A program made the position numbers and the translations under genes. From a virus, in the IMG/VR virus record IMGVR_UViG_3300003873_000125, positions 1-25,136 of that record: a stretch of DNA of 25,136 nt. One strand, 5' to 3'. Of this stretch, positions 6,970 through 14,142 are shown in pieces (the first letter of the stretch is position 1; the number at the start of each line of letters is the position of its first letter). The notes under the pieces were generated by a model. That model was given only the letters and a program-made list of their open reading frames with translations. It was not told the DNA's origin and ran no database searches.

Positions 6970-7430
6970 TTTAATACCTTTTTTAGATTTTTTATTGATG
7001 GTGTGTTGACTTTACGAGTTGGTAACACTGTTACTAATGTGTTGTTAGCAACTACACCCACTACACCTTTTTTTAGGACGTACTCACCATCTTGTAGCTT
7101 GTCAGTTGTAGCTAGTTGGTTTAGTAAACATTTGTGTAGCATTTTGGATATATCTTCATCAGTGCCTTTACCGTTATGGCGTTGGCGATATCTGTGAATA
7201 GCATGTGCAGTAATTGATAGTTTGTCAACAGTTGTTGCTAATTTTGTTTTCTTGTTGGCAATGACATCTTGGAGTTTTTGGATTTGAACTCTAGATGTTT
7301 CTGCTTCTTCAAGAAGTATAGCAATTAACTCATTAGCTATTGAAAGCTTTTGAGTATCCATTGGGCGGGAAGGTAGTAGATTTAGTAACCTTTTAAATAA
7401 CTTAGTTACCAAACCATATCCCGATGCCAT
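6966..7430 (-). CDS. Hypothetical protein with coiled coil and small C-terminal beta domain
   Basis: 154 residues. Residues 28-68 look like a coiled coil (IANELIAILLEEAETSRVQ...). The C-terminal half has a helix with HAIHRYRQRH (76-85) and then two strands ending in VANNTLVTVLPTRK (127-140). This order (His-Arg-rich helix, then a strand ending in a 'VVTVLP'-like segment) recalls small RelE/DUF4258-like domains found in phages, but the match is weak and I do not assign a toxin or nuclease function. Its 5' end overlaps a small membrane protein gene by 29 bases. Confidence 0.65.
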   Translation of the reverse strand: MASGYGLVTKLFKRLLNLLPSRPMDTQKLSIANELIAILLEEAETSRVQIQKLQDVIANKKTKLATTVDKLSITAHAIHRYRQRHNGKGTDEDISKMLHKCLLNQLATTDKLQDGEYVLKKGVVGVVANNTLVTVLPTRKVNTPSIKNLKKVLK

Positions 7431-7566
7431 GAATAATACCTACAGGAGCTACTAATGCACCTGCTATTAGTAGTAAGTATTTAGCACCTAGTAGGCAGTA
7501 TATGACGTGGGTTACCCAAGCACTGGTTAGTGTAATTAGGGTTAATAATAAAGCATAGAGTTTCAT
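7402..7566 (-). CDS. Small membrane protein (54 residues)
   Basis: A 54-codon frame (MKLYALLLTLITLTSAWVTH...) with a strong site, AAAGGAACAAC before the ATG. Two hydrophobic stretches (about 3-20 and 28-50) separated by a short loop around YCLLGAKY suggest two membrane helices with short tails. The ATG overlaps the stop of the upstream gene and the 3' end overlaps the next gene by 29 bases, so it fits the chain of coupled genes. Function unknown. Confidence 0.65.
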   Translation of the reverse strand: MKLYALLLTLITLTSAWVTHVIYCLLGAKYLLLIAGALVAPVGIIHGIGIWFGN

Positions 7567-7811
7567 GTTGTTCCTTTATATATTATATTTTTTATACTAC
7601 GTTCACCAAGGCCAGTAGCCATTGTTGCAGCTTTTAAAAACATTTTGAAGTCTGGAGATACCTCTTTAGCTTCTCGTAGTATTGCTGTACGAGCCTCATT
7701 AATCGATACTTTGTCGAAAGGATTTAATGAGAATGTCTTTTGCTTTATAAAGAAGTATAGCTGGCCATATGTTAGTTTGGTTGATGGGTACCATGGTTCA
7801 GATCGAGGCAT
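7563..7811 (-). CDS. Hypothetical small basic protein
   Basis: 82 residues beginning MPRSEPWYPSTKLTYGQLYF; no family recognised. The C-terminal part (ATMATGLGERSIKNIIYKG) resembles a helix-turn-helix in outline, but this is weak. Its ATG overlaps the stop of the upstream gene by one base (TAATG), and it overlaps the start of the small membrane protein by four bases. Confidence 0.65.
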   Translation of the reverse strand: MPRSEPWYPSTKLTYGQLYFFIKQKTFSLNPFDKVSINEARTAILREAKEVSPDFKMFLKAATMATGLGERSIKNIIYKGTT

Positions 7812-8386
7812 TAGATACCTACTTTTAGTCCTGCAACCATGTATGTAGTACTCTCAGGGCTACCAGCGTTATAGCGATGAGCCCACTCTTGTAGGGTTAA
7901 ATCTATTGAAGGTGTTGTTACTTCTTCTACAGATCCTACAATGTGATTAATTGCAACTAGAGTTGGAGTTGTAAAACTAGATAGCTTTTGACGTACATTA
8001 CTATTTATTAACTGTGATGTATGAGGGTTAATAAGGGTACTAGCCTTCTTTATAAGGTAGCTGTAGTCTTTGTTGAAGCTACCTTTACCACTGAATACAT
8101 TTTTGCGATAGTTAGCAAATGCTCTATGGGTTAAGATGATCATAGCTATATCATGTGGTGTTGTTTTATGAAGTATAATGTAAGCCATCTCTACAGCTGC
8201 ACGGTGGGTTTCATAGGTTACAGGTGATGTACCTGATTGGTCTACTGCACGTTGCTGACGTTGCACCTCATCACGGTCATACCAGAATATATTGCGATCA
8301 AATGTTGTTATTGTTTCATCGTTTTTATCTGGTTTACGGTCTGCAATTGACTTGAAGAATTGTTCGATAAGTATATCTTTGTTCAT
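7811..8386 (-). CDS. Hypothetical protein
   Basis: 191 residues, not recognised. Soluble, mixed helical, with no signal peptide. The ATG follows AAAGGACATTAC and overlaps the stop of the upstream membrane peptide (ATGA). Residues 57-98 contain two likely helices (HRAAVEMAYIILHKTTPHDI). No catalytic signature seen. Confidence 0.72.
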   Translation of the reverse strand: MNKDILIEQFFKSIADRKPDKNDETITTFDRNIFWYDRDEVQRQQRAVDQSGTSPVTYETHRAAVEMAYIILHKTTPHDIAMIILTHRAFANYRKNVFSGKGSFNKDYSYLIKKASTLINPHTSQLINSNVRQKLSSFTTPTLVAINHIVGSVEEVTTPSIDLTLQEWAHRYNAGSPESTTYMVAGLKVGI

Positions 8387-8547
8387 GTAATGTCCTTTAT
8401 TATTGTAACCATTAGTGTTGCAACTAGTGCAATGGTTAGTAATATATCTATTAAACGATGATAATAGATATGGTTAGCTTCCTCTAGGGAAATTTTATTG
8501 TTGCGTCGCAATAACTTTAAGTCATCACCTTTAAGCCAGTGTATCAT
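8383..8547 (-). CDS. Small single-pass membrane protein (54 residues)
   Basis: A 54-codon frame, MIHWLKGDDLKLLRRNNKIS..., with AAAGGAGCCC upstream of the ATG. The first 30 residues are charged and probably cytoplasmic; residues 33-51 (IDILLTIALVATLMVTII) form one membrane helix with a short KDIT tail. It overlaps the upstream DUF1737-like gene by 17 bases and the downstream gene by four (ATGA). Function unknown. Confidence 0.65.
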   Translation of the reverse strand: MIHWLKGDDLKLLRRNNKISLEEANHIYYHRLIDILLTIALVATLMVTIIKDIT

Positions 8548-8716
8548 ATATGGGCTCCTTTAATTTTACTAATGACATTGTCCAAGTTTTTGCTAGGTCA
8601 CCTTCATTATATGGGATCCAACCCTCTCTAATAAGGTTATTTACTTTTTCTTCATATGCACTACGTGTGGTGCTTGAAACTACTATATATTCAATTATTA
8701 GTCTTGGGTCAATCAT
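8531..8716 (-). CDS. DUF1737-like small protein
   Basis: 61 residues. The pattern YEEKVNNLIREGWIPY (21-36) between two strands (IEYIVVSS and TWTMSLVKL) fits the small DUF1737-type fold, whose members carry an 'xxKVNxLIxxGW' helix and occur in phages and bacteria with no established function. It follows AAAGGACACC, and its ATG lies within the last codons of the upstream gene (8-base overlap). Confidence 0.7.
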   Translation of the reverse strand: MIDPRLIIEYIVVSSTTRSAYEEKVNNLIREGWIPYNEGDLAKTWTMSLVKLKEPIYDTLA

Positions 8717-9398
8717 TGGTGTCCTTTATGAGGAAGTCTATATGGTAGCTATGAAGATGCTGTAGCAATAACGCTGTGTCATCTTGGTACTTATTAGCAA
8801 TACCATAAATTACAGCTATTGTTTTAGGTGTAATCGTTAGCCCTGGTTTAGGCAAGCTGTCTATTATAGAACGTAATATACAATAGCGGTGGTGTTTTTC
8901 TGTAATAGTATCACCAATATTGATGTAATCATATACTATTATGGGTTCTATTATATTTGAGAATTCCTTAGTTAGTGTTAGTAATTTTTTATGTATGGAA
9001 GTCTCTATCATTGACTTAAGTGCTGGTGCAATGCCTCTGCGTAGTGCAGCGTAGTTAGTTAAGCTTAGCTTTAGCTCATTTTCAAACTTACTATAATGGT
9101 TATGGATATAAATACTACGTGAAAAAGTTACATTCAAGGGTTCACCAATTGCTATACGAGGAGTTGAGCCCTGCATTGCAAATAGTGTAGCCCTGTCTGT
9201 TGATAATTTAGGAGTAAACTTACTATACATACGACCCACTTGTAGGTAGTTATTATATAGTATTTTAAGCTGAGTGTCTTTAATAAGTTTAGAGTTATCA
9301 TCTGTAGGTGTAATATTATTTAGCTTTATGACCATTTGCTGTAACTTGATGTACTCATCATATAATTTTGACTTACGAGATTTAAAGATACTTAGCAT
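8709..9398 (-). CDS. Hypothetical protein
   Basis: 229 residues, not recognised. Basic and probably helical, beginning MLSIFKSRKSKLYDEYIKLQ. It has no signal peptide or membrane helix and no motif I can name. It follows the coiled-coil gene by ten bases and overlaps the DUF1737-like gene by eight. Part of the same leftward group as the TelA-like gene. Confidence 0.72.
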   Translation of the reverse strand: MLSIFKSRKSKLYDEYIKLQQMVIKLNNITPTDDNSKLIKDTQLKILYNNYLQVGRMYSKFTPKLSTDRATLFAMQGSTPRIAIGEPLNVTFSRSIYIHNHYSKFENELKLSLTNYAALRRGIAPALKSMIETSIHKKLLTLTKEFSNIIEPIIVYDYINIGDTITEKHHRYCILRSIIDSLPKPGLTITPKTIAVIYGIANKYQDDTALLLQHLHSYHIDFLIKDTND

Positions 9399-9407
9399 TA
9401 GAAGCCT

Positions 9408-9941
9408 TTATATATCAGATACTAGGGAGTCAAAAGCATTTACTATTTTGTCAAGGGATCGCATGCGTTTATTATATTTAATGGTATCTATAGTTGATAG
9501 CTTATCGTTGAAACTAGCAATTAAGGATGTAAGAGACTCTTGTATCTTATCTGCATTTGGTTGAAGCTTAGTAGATAAGTTATCAACTTCTTGCTGCATT
9601 GTTTGTATTGCTAATTGATTTGCTGAGTGTATAGAATCTATAGCTGCTGATACTGTAGCTGTCATAGTATCTTCAAAGGATTGTCTTGCAAGAAGGTCTA
9701 CAGAACCACCTGCAAGTACAGCTGTTACGTATTGATAGCATGTATATCTTTGCATAATTTCTGAATAATTACCTCTCCCTGTATGTACCTCTGTGTTGTC
9801 AGTTAATACTATTGATGAAGCTGTTAATGATTTTACCATAGCAAATGGTATGGTACTTGCACTTGTTTTAAAAAAGAATATACCTTGAAGCTCCTCAGCT
9901 GATAGTTCTTGTAATTCGTCTAATGTAAAATGAATTTTCAT
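9408..9941 (-). CDS. Hypothetical protein with C-terminal coiled coil, TelA-like neighbour
   Basis: 177 residues. The first 75 residues look like a small beta-rich domain (FFFKTSASTIPFAMVKSL, then SIVLTDNTEVHTGRGN); from about 90 to 165 the chain is helical with coiled-coil spacing (SIHSANQLAIQTMQQEV...). It lies two bases after the TelA-like gene and follows AGGACTAACC. Being directly coupled to a TelA-like gene suggests a partner protein, but no homology supports a name. Confidence 0.72.
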   Translation of the reverse strand: MKIHFTLDELQELSAEELQGIFFFKTSASTIPFAMVKSLTASSIVLTDNTEVHTGRGNYSEIMQRYTCYQYVTAVLAGGSVDLLARQSFEDTMTATVSAAIDSIHSANQLAIQTMQQEVDNLSTKLQPNADKIQESLTSLIASFNDKLSTIDTIKYNKRMRSLDKIVNAFDSLVSDI

Positions 9942-9943
9942 GG

Positions 9944-10951
9944 TTAGTCCTCTTGCTTATTTATACCCAGAGCTTGACATTGTGCAGATACTCTATTCTC
10001 TAATTGCCTAGACACATCCATACCAATGTCTTTAAGTTCATTGTAAGTATCTACAGTTGCCTTTATACGTTTAGCTGTACACTCATTCATTGTTTTTTGG
10101 AAGGCTGCATTAGTCTCAGCCGATTTCTTATAGAAGTCCACATCTACACCATTTGTTAGTTGGTCAGATACTTCCATAATTAGTCCTTGTATATTAGCTG
10201 TGGATGTTCTAGATATCTCATTAGTTAGTTCTTGTAAGGAATCCATCATTTTAACACTATCAGATATTGATGTAATCATACCTGCTATAGATGTTTCATT
10301 AATTAGTTGAGCTTTAATGCTTGGTAGAGTTTTACTCATACGTAAGTGGAGTGCTTCCATCATTTCTATGATGAAGTGGAGTTTATTATGTACTTGGTCT
10401 TTAATAATTTTCTCTGACGATTGAGCTTGAATACTCATGTCATAAGCACGCATTTTACTAGCAGGGTCCGTTGTAGTTGATAGTATGTAGTCTATATCTT
10501 TGATAAATTCACCTAGCTTTTTTTCACTATTTAGCAGTGAGTTGCGTATGGTATCAGCTAGTGTAGTTAGCTCTACTAATCGCTTCTTCTTGATTTCGAA
10601 GTTATCGAAGATACCTTGCAGGACATCTTTTACGTTAGAGTCTTTTAGTGATTGTAGTTGTACCTCTTCTGCTTTTTTGGAAGCCCATGAACCAATAAGT
10701 GGTAAGTTACCAACTTGATTGTATAGTTTTTCACGAGTTGATTTCTTCTCACCAGATGCAAATGATATTAGGTACTCACGAGCTTTAAGTATTTCATCAC
10801 CAATTTCATTTAATTCATCCATATTGATATTTGTTGATATCTTTGATGTAGTTGTATCTACTACTATAAGGAACTCTGAGAAGCTATCTTCTAGTTTTGT
10901 AATACTTATTTCACGTTCTTCCACCATTTCAACTTCTAATTCTTTACTCAT
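9944..10951 (-). CDS. TelA-like protein (toxic anion resistance family)
   Basis: 335 residues, nearly all helical. Two regions match the TelA/KlaA family: residues 66-128 (a GEKK...NQVGNLPLIG segment followed by an amphipathic helix with KKRLVEL) and 209-300, where LPSIKAQLINET (209-220), LTNEISRTSTANIQ (242-255) and VDVDFYKKSAETN (269-281) follow the family's 'LPAxKxQ ... TNExL ... ETLKxxN' order. Family members are linked to tellurite and other toxic-anion resistance and to envelope stress, with an unclear mechanism. No membrane helix is present. It is flanked by two helical genes that probably form a unit with it. Confidence 0.72.
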   Translation of the reverse strand: MSKELEVEMVEEREISITKLEDSFSEFLIVVDTTTSKISTNINMDELNEIGDEILKAREYLISFASGEKKSTREKLYNQVGNLPLIGSWASKKAEEVQLQSLKDSNVKDVLQGIFDNFEIKKKRLVELTTLADTIRNSLLNSEKKLGEFIKDIDYILSTTTDPASKMRAYDMSIQAQSSEKIIKDQVHNKLHFIIEMMEALHLRMSKTLPSIKAQLINETSIAGMITSISDSVKMMDSLQELTNEISRTSTANIQGLIMEVSDQLTNGVDVDFYKKSAETNAAFQKTMNECTAKRIKATVDTYNELKDIGMDVSRQLENRVSAQCQALGINKQED

Positions 10952-10960
10952 GTCTATTCC

Positions 10961-11389
10961 TTATAGTTCCCAGTGTTTTACTGGGTTTGTTGTTGGTGGC
11001 TCAGAGGCTATAGATGTAGCTGTAATTTCAGCTACTTCAGCTTGCAGTTTAGCCTCTATTTCTTGCTTTTCTTTTTTAGCCTCAACTTTTTTAGAGGCCT
11101 TTATATCAGTTTCAAGAGTTTTAGCTTTGTGAGCAGCTACTTGAGAAGCTTTCATACCAAATGCTGGCATTTTTGTACGAGGTTTTATATTGTTTGGTTG
11201 ATCAAGTTGTTCTTGATCATCAGAAGCCTCTGAAGGAGTTTCAGGGGCTGGGGTAAGTGATTGTACCTCTGAAGGTAGATCGTTGCTTGTAGAGCTTATA
11301 TGGGACTCTGACAAGGTATTTAATAAGTTAGTTACTGCAAGCACTTGGTCGTAAGATAGTTCCATTGTTATTGTCATTGTTTTTTTCAT
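10961..11389 (-). CDS. Hypothetical low-complexity protein
   Basis: 142 residues. A short N-terminal helix (MELSYDQVLAVTNLLNTL) is followed by a Ser/Pro/Glu/Gln-rich disordered region (33-70), then a basic Ala/Lys/Glu-rich helix (ASKKVEAKKEKQEIEAKL, about 98-118). No family recognised. The ATG follows AAGGAGAAACA, the same unusual site as the lipoprotein gene upstream, and it lies nine bases before the TelA-like gene. Confidence 0.7.
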   Translation of the reverse strand: MKKTMTITMELSYDQVLAVTNLLNTLSESHISSTSNDLPSEVQSLTPAPETPSEASDDQEQLDQPNNIKPRTKMPAFGMKASQVAAHKAKTLETDIKASKKVEAKKEKQEIEAKLQAEVAEITATSIASEPPTTNPVKHWEL

Positions 11390-11613
11390 TGTTTCTCCTT
11401 GTGTGTCTCTGTGTATTTACAGTACTCCATTATTGTATCTAGCTGGTTTAGTTTACCACCTCTACCACGTATAAACATACCATCATACTGCTGATAGTAG
11501 TCTTTACATAATTTAGGGTAGTTAGCATACCTAGTGGTTTGTAAGTTTTTAACATCATCACAACCTATGATTAATGGTAAGGCAATAAGTGAGGTAGCTA
11601 TAAGCTTTAACAT
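11386..11613 (-). CDS. Small lipoprotein
   Basis: 75 residues from the ATG at 11613, chosen because GGAGAAACA directly precedes it; an in-frame ATG further upstream adds residues before the signal peptide and lacks such a site. The N-terminus is a lipoprotein signal: MLK, a hydrophobic core, then the lipobox LIIGC with Cys18. The residue after the Cys is Asp, which in Gram-negative bacteria usually keeps a lipoprotein in the inner membrane. The mature part is about 57 residues with two further Cys. Phage lipoproteins often block superinfection; that role here is only a guess. Confidence 0.75.
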   Translation of the reverse strand: MLKLIATSLIALPLIIGCDDVKNLQTTRYANYPKLCKDYYQQYDGMFIRGRGGKLNQLDTIMEYCKYTETHKEKQ

Positions 11614-11659
11614 TGTTTCTCCTAGAGGTTTAATAGGAATAGCCAAAAGGCTACTCTAA

Positions 11660-11980
11660 TTACGACTCTAGAGGTTGATCTAGAGTTGCAAGGATGCGAT
11701 CAGCTTCAGCTTGTGCTGATGCTAAGCGAACTTTGTTGTTTGCTTTGCGGATTAGTGAGTCGATAGCTGTATCTTCACGGAGTTCATCTACGGCGTCATC
11801 TACTACTATTTTGATGGCTGTTGAGCCACCAGTAGTTACAGTTGATACACCTTGAAGGCCTGAGTGGATTACATCACCACTTGTTTTGATAGTGTTGTCT
11901 ACAACTTCTATTGTTGAAGCCATAGCACTCAGCATAGTTCCGATAGCCGTTAGTGGCCCCATTGTTTTACGTTTTTGCAT
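11660..11980 (-). CDS. Hypothetical amphipathic/helical protein
   Basis: 106 residues: a weakly hydrophobic, Gly/Thr/Val-rich stretch (7-60) followed by an acidic helix and a coiled-coil-like segment (IRKANNKVRLASAQAEADR, 77-95). Its layout resembles the protein at 23514-23843 (a GTxxV-rich middle, then 'DLxxxAR.NAL' and a charged helix), so the two may be distant paralogues. AAAGGATAACA precedes the ATG. Function unknown. Confidence 0.68.
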   Translation of the reverse strand: MQKRKTMGPLTAIGTMLSAMASTIEVVDNTIKTSGDVIHSGLQGVSTVTTGGSTAIKIVVDDAVDELREDTAIDSLIRKANNKVRLASAQAEADRILATLDQPLES

Positions 11981-12212
11981 TGTTATCCTTTGTGTATATT
12001 ACATAAGAATACCTTACACCTGAATCTTGGAGGACATTAACATTGTAGGAGAATATTAGGTGGTATAAGGCATTAGTATGCAATATATAGGTAGAGCAAG
12101 CAAAAGCCCACTCTAGTAGTTGTAACCAGGTACTAGCCCGGCGTCGTCAGTGTTAAACACTTTATTTCCTTTTTGGGAGCTTTACCTCCCGTAAGGAGGC
12201 TATGAGCAGTGG
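11981..12212. other. Intergenic region with operator-like palindrome and hairpin
   Basis: About 230 bases with no convincing gene. It holds a palindrome AGTGTT-A-AACACT at 12149-12161, suited to a dimeric regulator, and a GC-rich hairpin CCTCC/GGAGG with a five-base loop at 12185-12199 just after the stop of the gene at 12213. On the minus strand TTGCTT, 17 bases, CATACT (about 12100-12070) is a weak sigma70-like promoter candidate for the gene at 11980. None of these is tested. Confidence 0.4.
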
Positions 12213-12479
12213 TTAATACTCATCTACTGGAATTGGCTCTAACTCAGCAGTCATATCTGTAATAACTACAGATACGCGATCACTGTTTAGAAGTGGTGGT
12301 AGTTTATCAGTTGCCATTGCAGCTGTTACCTCACTTGCATTTGATACTCCACAAACTCTTCTTGCGAAATCATCTGTGATATGTACCCAGTTAATCATTG
12401 CTTGTGTCTTATTAGACACCATACGTGCTGAGAATTGGTTTTTGCTCTTGATTGAGCTTGTTCCTTGATTGAATGCCAT
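12213..12479 (-). CDS. Small MAFN-family protein, copy 1
   Basis: 88 residues from the ATG at 12479, preceded by GGAG eight bases upstream; a longer frame exists but its start has no ribosome site. It is a paralogue of the protein at 17967-18227: both begin MAFN, share K-N-(Q/S)-(F/Y) near residue 13, a W(V/I)-I-D-FA-V-G core, and end with an acidic D-Y tail (PIPVDEY against LVDIDNY). No named family. It is followed by a GC-rich hairpin. Confidence 0.78.
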   Translation of the reverse strand: MAFNQGTSSIKSKNQFSARMVSNKTQAMINWVHITDDFARRVCGVSNASEVTAAMATDKLPPLLNSDRVSVVITDMTAELEPIPVDEY

Positions 12480-12564
12480 GGTAGTGACTCCTTTATGCCC
12501 TGTGGGTCTTTTTAGTTTTATAGGACATCCTTGTCCTTGTCTCCAGTTAACGACATGAGGTCGG

Positions 12565-12804
12565 CTATTGCATATGAGGTGGTTTATTAACCTCTTCTTT
12601 TGGGATGAGTACTTTGTTGTACTCAACCATTTCTACTTGTTGGGTTAAATTGTATAACCACTCTGCTATTGCTTTTGTGTGACCTGGTTGTATTGGTATT
12701 TGTAACCCTCGCATGTGGGTTATGACTAGGGACTTTACATCTTTTATTGGTTGAAGTAGCTCAATTTTAGAGCCATTTACAATTATTGTGAAAGGTTCAA
12801 ACAT
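12565..12804 (-). CDS. Hypothetical small protein
   Basis: 79 residues beginning MFEPFTIIVNGSKIELLQP. Its N-terminus resembles that of the protein at 20530-20751 (MLEPFITF...), and the pattern is like small FlbD-type beta proteins, but the likeness is short. It follows AAAGGGCTAAT and starts two bases after the HNH gene stop. The 85 bases after its stop hold an 11-codon frame (MSYKTKKTHRA) with AAGG upstream that I do not call. Confidence 0.68.
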   Translation of the reverse strand: MFEPFTIIVNGSKIELLQPIKDVKSLVITHMRGLQIPIQPGHTKAIAEWLYNLTQQVEMVEYNKVLIPKEEVNKPPHMQ

Positions 12805-12805
12805 A

Positions 12806-13207
12806 TTAGCCCTTTATTGGTGGGTAATAAGTGACACCTTTACCTGCAGAAGCATGTGTAGCGGTGTGGCACTTCTTGCAGAGGACTACTAGGTCATCTA
12901 GCTGTTCTTTGCCTAGGGAATGGTAGTGTAAATGGTGTACTTCTAAGTGGTTGTTAGATTTACACATCTCACATTGTAGTCCCGACTCATATAGCCGTTG
13001 TTTACGTGCTGGGTTCTCATACCAAGACTCTGATTTAATATATGAGGAGTAGTTTATAGGCTCTTTCTTTGTTGGTGTTTTGAAAGAGGGTAGCACGTAG
13101 TCTATTGGGTGTGGTTGTTTGGTGGTTTGTTGTCCATTAAATTCATCGTTGCTAGCTATAACAAATATGAATATAAATACAACAACTATAGCTATCGCTA
13201 GTATCAT
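12806..13207 (-). CDS. Membrane-anchored HNH nuclease domain protein
   Basis: 133 residues. Residues 2-18 (ILAIAIVVVFIFIFVIA) form an N-terminal membrane helix. A flexible linker leads to an HNH domain: CEMC at 79-82, the catalytic-type VHHLHYH at 90-96, then DDLVVLCKKCHTATH (104-118) with C110, C113 and H118, giving a zinc site and a beta-beta-alpha metal nuclease core. Standalone HNH proteins in phages are often homing or packaging endonucleases, but a membrane anchor is unusual for those. GGAGACAAG precedes the ATG. It may act on DNA entering at the membrane; this is inference. Confidence 0.82.
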   Translation of the reverse strand: MILAIAIVVVFIFIFVIASNDEFNGQQTTKQPHPIDYVLPSFKTPTKKEPINYSSYIKSESWYENPARKQRLYESGLQCEMCKSNNHLEVHHLHYHSLGKEQLDDLVVLCKKCHTATHASAGKGVTYYPPIKG

Positions 13208-13434
13208 CTTGTCTCCAATATGTAAGTTAGTAAGTCTTCAAAGGATATTTCATGGTTATATCTACGTACTTTTCCTCTTATTACTTGCATTGTTGCATAG
13301 ATTATATCTAGGTCCTCCTCGTAGCGTGAGAGTACGGTGTAGACATCTCTATGAGCTTGTGACTCTTCAGCAGCTTCTGCCTTTATGTCATTTTCCATTT
13401 CGTGTTTTGCTATGCGTAGTTCTTCTGGTGTCAT
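13204..13434 (-). CDS. Hypothetical helical protein
   Basis: 76 residues, acidic N-terminal helix (EELRIAKHEMENDIKAEAAE) and a second helix with arginines (MQVIRGKVRRYNHE). No family recognised. AAAGGAAAGCA precedes the ATG, and the stop overlaps the HNH start by four bases (ATGA). Confidence 0.7.
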   Translation of the reverse strand: MTPEELRIAKHEMENDIKAEAAEESQAHRDVYTVLSRYEEDLDIIYATMQVIRGKVRRYNHEISFEDLLTYILETR

Positions 13435-13443
13435 TGCTTTCCT

Positions 13444-13545
13444 TTACCAGTGATATATGTCGTAGGCTATAATAGTCCACTCACATATGACAGTGTTTGC
13501 TATTAGTAGTTTTATTATAAAGTCATTATTGATGGTGCTTTTCAT
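13444..13545 (-). CDS. Possible small peptide (33 residues)
   Basis: A 33-codon frame MKSTINNDFIIKLLIANTV... with GGAG ten bases upstream, overlapping the next small gene by 20 bases and ending just before the ribosome site of the gene at 13434. The middle is hydrophobic (FIIKLLIANTVIC). It fits the dense chain of coupled genes, but its short length makes it uncertain. Confidence 0.42.
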   Translation of the reverse strand: MKSTINNDFIIKLLIANTVICEWTIIAYDIYHW

Positions 13546-13651
13546 GCCATGGTGTCTCCATTAAGTGGTTGAGGTATACTAATGTATTGATATAGGCTAT
13601 ACCAAATAATATAGCAGATGTTAATTGGTTTATAAAGTAGAAATTAGCCAT
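13526..13651 (-). CDS. Small membrane protein (41 residues)
   Basis: A 41-codon frame (MANFYFINQLTSAILFGIAY...) after AAGGATACCA. Residues 10-30 form one likely membrane helix, and the tail is His-rich (METPWHEKHHQ). It lies eight bases after the gene at 13660. Function unknown. Confidence 0.58.
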   Translation of the reverse strand: MANFYFINQLTSAILFGIAYINTLVYLNHLMETPWHEKHHQ

Positions 13652-13659
13652 TGGTATCC

Positions 13660-14142
13660 TTATAGTGTAAACTCTCCTGAGTTGAGTTGTCTACATAGTT
13701 CTTTAATATTTGCTTCTGACATACAAGGTGCGTATGGTTCTTCAAGAGAACGAACTAAATAGCTATATTCTCTGTTATAGTGGTTGTACTTTAGAATATA
13801 TTTAGATTGTGTTTTATCACCCCAATCAGCTACAAAGCCATCATCATGATTAGCTAACCATGCTAAGATACGGTTATGCTTTTGCACGCTATCTCTAGCT
13901 GTCTCAGCTAGTTCTTCTGTTTTATACACATTACCAAAGCTTAGTCTATTCATATGATCAGAAATATCATCTTGCCAAGACGTTATACATGAATCACCTT
14001 CTGAATCTATATACCAATAGTCTTCTATATGCTGTGGTTTCCACATACCTGACGATTGAGTAGCACTAAGCTTGTCTACGTCTTCTTGAGCCATATCAAC
14101 TTCTATTTCTGTGTTGTCTGGTAGTGTTAGTTTAACTTTCAT
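13660..14142 (-). CDS. Hypothetical phage protein
   Basis: 160 residues. The segment MWKPQHIEDYWYIDSEGDS (33-51), followed by TEELAETARDSVQKHNRILAW, matches a small phage/prophage protein type in which a 'WxPxxGExYWyId' strand pair precedes an 'eAeeaR' helix. Function of that type is unknown. AAGGAAAATA precedes the ATG, and the gene overlaps the one upstream by one base. Confidence 0.72.
   Translation of the reverse strand: MKVKLTLPDNTEIEVDMAQEDVDKLSATQSSGMWKPQHIEDYWYIDSEGDSCITSWQDDISDHMNRLSFGNVYKTEELAETARDSVQKHNRILAWLANHDDGFVADWGDKTQSKYILKYNHYNREYSYLVRSLEEPYAPCMSEANIKELCRQLNSGEFTL

Noticed and set aside
10719-11132. Plus-strand open frame of 137 codons
   Set aside because: It lies opposite the TelA-like and neighbouring genes, is Ser/Phe-rich as expected of an antisense reading of AT-rich genes, and has no ribosome site or recognisable domain.
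13119-13472. Plus-strand open frame of 117 codons opposite the HNH gene
   Set aside because: Leucine/cysteine-rich antisense shadow; the HNH motif on the minus strand is unambiguous.
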